A model generated the notes under the pieces. The model worked only from the letters and a program-made list of their open reading frames with translations. It searched no databases and had not been told where the DNA came from. A stretch of 64,000 bases of DNA from Panax quinquefolius (Eukaryota > Streptophyta > Magnoliopsida > Apiales > Araliaceae): NCBI GenBank assembly GCA_020205615.1, contig CM035156.1:13646123-13710122 (forward strand). The letters are read 5' to 3'. Positions 62,565 to 64,000 of this stretch are shown here, piece after piece (position 1 is the stretch's first letter; every line of letters starts with the position of its first letter). The position numbers were made by a program, and so were the translations under genes.

Positions 62565-63182
62565 TTATTAGTAGTGATGCTAATGAATTCTTAATTTGTA
62601 TTAATTTTACTGCTGCAGAATGAGTGGGTTATTTGCAGGGTATTCAAGAAAAGTTCTGGAGGGAAGAAAGTCCATATCTCAGGATTAATGAGATTGAATT
62701 CATTTGAAAATGAGATGTCTCCTAATGTTCTGCCACCATTAATGGACTCTTCCCTTCACGGTGAGGTTAGAGAATCGCTTCACGTGCCCTGCTTCTCCAA
62801 TACCATTGAAATCCAGAAATCCCAGAAAGAGATGATCAATTATTTCAACAATCCTGTTTACCCTTTCACTTCAAATGCGTCAGCAGATATTATTTTCCAA
62901 TCTGCTCCATTTCCAGGGAACTTGGCATATCCAGGTACACTTCCAATGCAAGAGCAGTCAATTTTAAGGGGTTTATTGGAAAATTATGGCTCCAACAATG
63001 TGAGACAAATTTTGAAAACAGAGAAAGAAATGATCAGTGCATCTCAAGAAACAGGTTTTAGCACTGACATGAACACTGAAATCTCTTCAGTTGTTGATAT
63101 GGGAAAGAGGTGTTTTGAAGATGAAGAAGCACCATCAGCTGCAGTTGGAGAACTATACTTTGATCGTCTCTGGAACTACTGA
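61959..63182 (+). CDS. NAC100-like: NAC-domain transcription factor, NAC100/NAC080-like (miR164-target clade), three exons
   Basis: Exons 61959-62130, 62240-62514 and 62619-63182, with GT..AG introns at the two positions usual for NAC genes. About 336 residues, the usual length. Start at 61959 (MENLSDDQ), 10 residues before subdomain A ([19 protein letters not shown]). Then [15 protein letters not shown] and [39 protein letters not shown]. The C-terminal half has [23 protein letters not shown] and the final LWNY, as in Arabidopsis ANAC100. NAC proteins bind DNA in the nucleus as dimers; this clade acts in organ boundary, ageing and stress programmes and is limited by miR164. Oddities in exon 2: codon 118 (62419-62421), expected Lys, is TAA, and single bases are missing near 62437, 62478 and 62491, together restoring the frame. 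Either a recent pseudogene or assembly errors in G/C runs; the intact third exon argues for errors. Confidence 0.88.
62131..62239 (+). other. NAC intron 1
   Basis: GTAAGATACC donor and TGAATCAAG acceptor. It splits the codon after EPWDLP (phase 1) and gives CGG-AGG-GCA-AAA-ATG in frame at the junction. Confidence 0.9.
62515..62618 (+). other. NAC intron 2 with an (AT)n tract
   Basis: GTAGGTAC donor after GCAAAG and TGCTGCAG acceptor before AATGAGTGG. An AT run at 62527-62563 fills a third of the intron and may vary between individuals. Confidence 0.88.
62779..62799 (+). promoter_or_regulatory. miR164 target site in the NAC mRNA
   Basis: TTCACGTGCCCTGCTTCTCC plus A is complementary to miR164 (as I recall the conserved miRNA) at all but one position, near the miRNA 3' end. 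It lies in exon 3 and encodes the HVPCFSN segment kept in this NAC clade. Cleavage between the bases opposite miRNA positions 10 and 11 would limit the transcript. Confidence 0.85.
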
Positions 63183-63301
63183 AATTTATAATAAGATGCA
63201 TAACTATTAATTGAAGCAATGAGCTTCAAAGATTACTATTTATTGTCTTAAAAGTGATTGTGTGATTGTATGACTCAAAATATTGCATTTGATATATACT
63301 G

Positions 63302-63307
63302 AATAAA
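63302..63307 (+). terminator. Candidate polyadenylation signal of the NAC gene
   Basis: AATAAA 120 bases after the stop codon, followed by a poly-T run. The true cleavage site cannot be read from the sequence. Confidence 0.5.
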
Positions 63308-63316
63308 TTTATAGAC

Positions 63317-63338
63317 TTTTTTTTTTTTTTTTTTTTTT
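63317..63338. repeat. Poly-T run
   Basis: About 22 consecutive T on the plus strand. Confidence 0.95.
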
Positions 63339-63339
63339 G

Positions 63340-63812
63340 AAAACAATGAATGGTTATAGTAGTAATTTTAAGATAATTCACTATTGTTTATTTAAAATTA
63401 AATGATTTCGTATTGATTTTTTTTATTATTATAGGTGTATTTAATTAAAGTAGCCCTGTTTAGGATTTAGTAGACACTATCTTAGTATTGTCCATTTGTT
63501 CAATGACGTCCATTATTGCCCATTTGTTAAATGATACTGCAACATTAATTCTCCTATTTGTTGGACCAGATCATATTATAATCACTCAAACCTAATTGTC
63601 ATTTTGGTAGAGTGAAATTGATGTACGTAGTCTTCAGGGATCTCCATCTCTCCTATTTTTGTATGTGTTGCTGCTGGTGGTTTATTACGCAAGAGTAACA
63701 ACTAATCAAGAGAAGATGAGTTTACTAACAAACAGCATTTGGAATTAAAGCTAAGAGGTGGCATGCACATTTTGGCCAAAGTCAAGTCATATATAATATA
63801 TAATATATAATA

Positions 63813-63815
<3 letters not shown>
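63340..63815. other. Spacer after the NAC gene
   Basis: AT-rich, no coding similarity. GTCCATT..TGCCCATTTGTTAAATGA words occur twice (63489-63540), otherwise nothing notable. Confidence 0.6.

Positions 63816-63819
<4 letters not shown>

Positions 63820-63882
<63 letters not shown>
63820..63882. repeat. (AT)n microsatellite
   Basis: AT run of about 63 bases; the minus-strand Ile-Tyr frame across it is not a gene. Confidence 0.97.
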
Positions 63883-63886
<4 letters not shown>

Positions 63887-63913
63887 TTCATTCAATTTGA
63901 GAATTTGGATCCC

Positions 63914-63940
63914 ACAACACAACACAACACAACACAACAC
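63914..63940. repeat. (AACAC)n microsatellite
   Basis: Five tandem AACAC units, seen directly. Confidence 0.95.
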
Positions 63941-64000
63941 AGCTGAAGTAAATGATGTAAGGATATGCTAATATATATTTCGAAACTTTAGTAGTACTCC

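Overview
The window looks like a gene-poor stretch of a eudicot plant nuclear genome. The reasons are its AT-richness, many long (AT)n microsatellites, long-LTR Ty3/gypsy elements with a methionine-initiator-type primer binding site, a Ty1/copia element, and one ordinary plant gene with introns: a NAC transcription factor of the NAC100/NAC080 type carrying a miR164 site. The species cannot be named from the sequence.

Layout. 1-1041 is AT-rich spacer. 1042-57196 is a block of nested transposons that I read as one event history. A small (about 1.2 kb) inverted-repeat element bounded on both sides by (AT)n received five separate LTR-retrotransposon insertions: LTR-A (solo, 1375-3862), element I (3998-12355), LTR-B (solo, 12530-15364), LTR-C (solo, 15469-27265) and element E1 (27677-57121). 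Some of these were hit again. A copia element (17774-26952) lies inside LTR-C. E2 (36156-55610, plus strand) lies inside the 5' LTR of E1. E3 (41893-51539, minus strand) lies inside the reverse transcriptase/RNase H region of E2. Target-site duplications visible in the sequence support LTR-C (ACTAT), E1 (GATGG) and E2 (AAGAA) exactly, and LTR-A and LTR-B with one mismatch each. 57197-61958 is spacer with microsatellites and a possible MITE. 61959-63182 is the NAC gene. 63183-64000 holds its 3' end and more microsatellites.

The gypsy elements have LTRs of about 2.4-2.8 kb starting TGTAAGACCCC and ending GGGGCGCCACA, a PBS like TGGTATCGAGC, gag with CCHC knuckles, protease, RT (FIDDIL), RNase H, integrase and a chromodomain-like C-terminus. 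This fits the Tekay/Del chromovirus group. All their reading frames are broken, so none looks autonomous as assembled. The copia element keeps gag, integrase C-terminal, RT and RNase H remnants.

LTR copies that are otherwise almost identical differ in tight clusters of small indels and substitutions, often at CNG-like sites, and the NAC exon 2 carries an in-frame stop plus three one-base losses that together restore the frame. Either there is real decay, or the consensus has residual long-read errors. No tRNA, rRNA, CRISPR or bacterial-type operon was seen.
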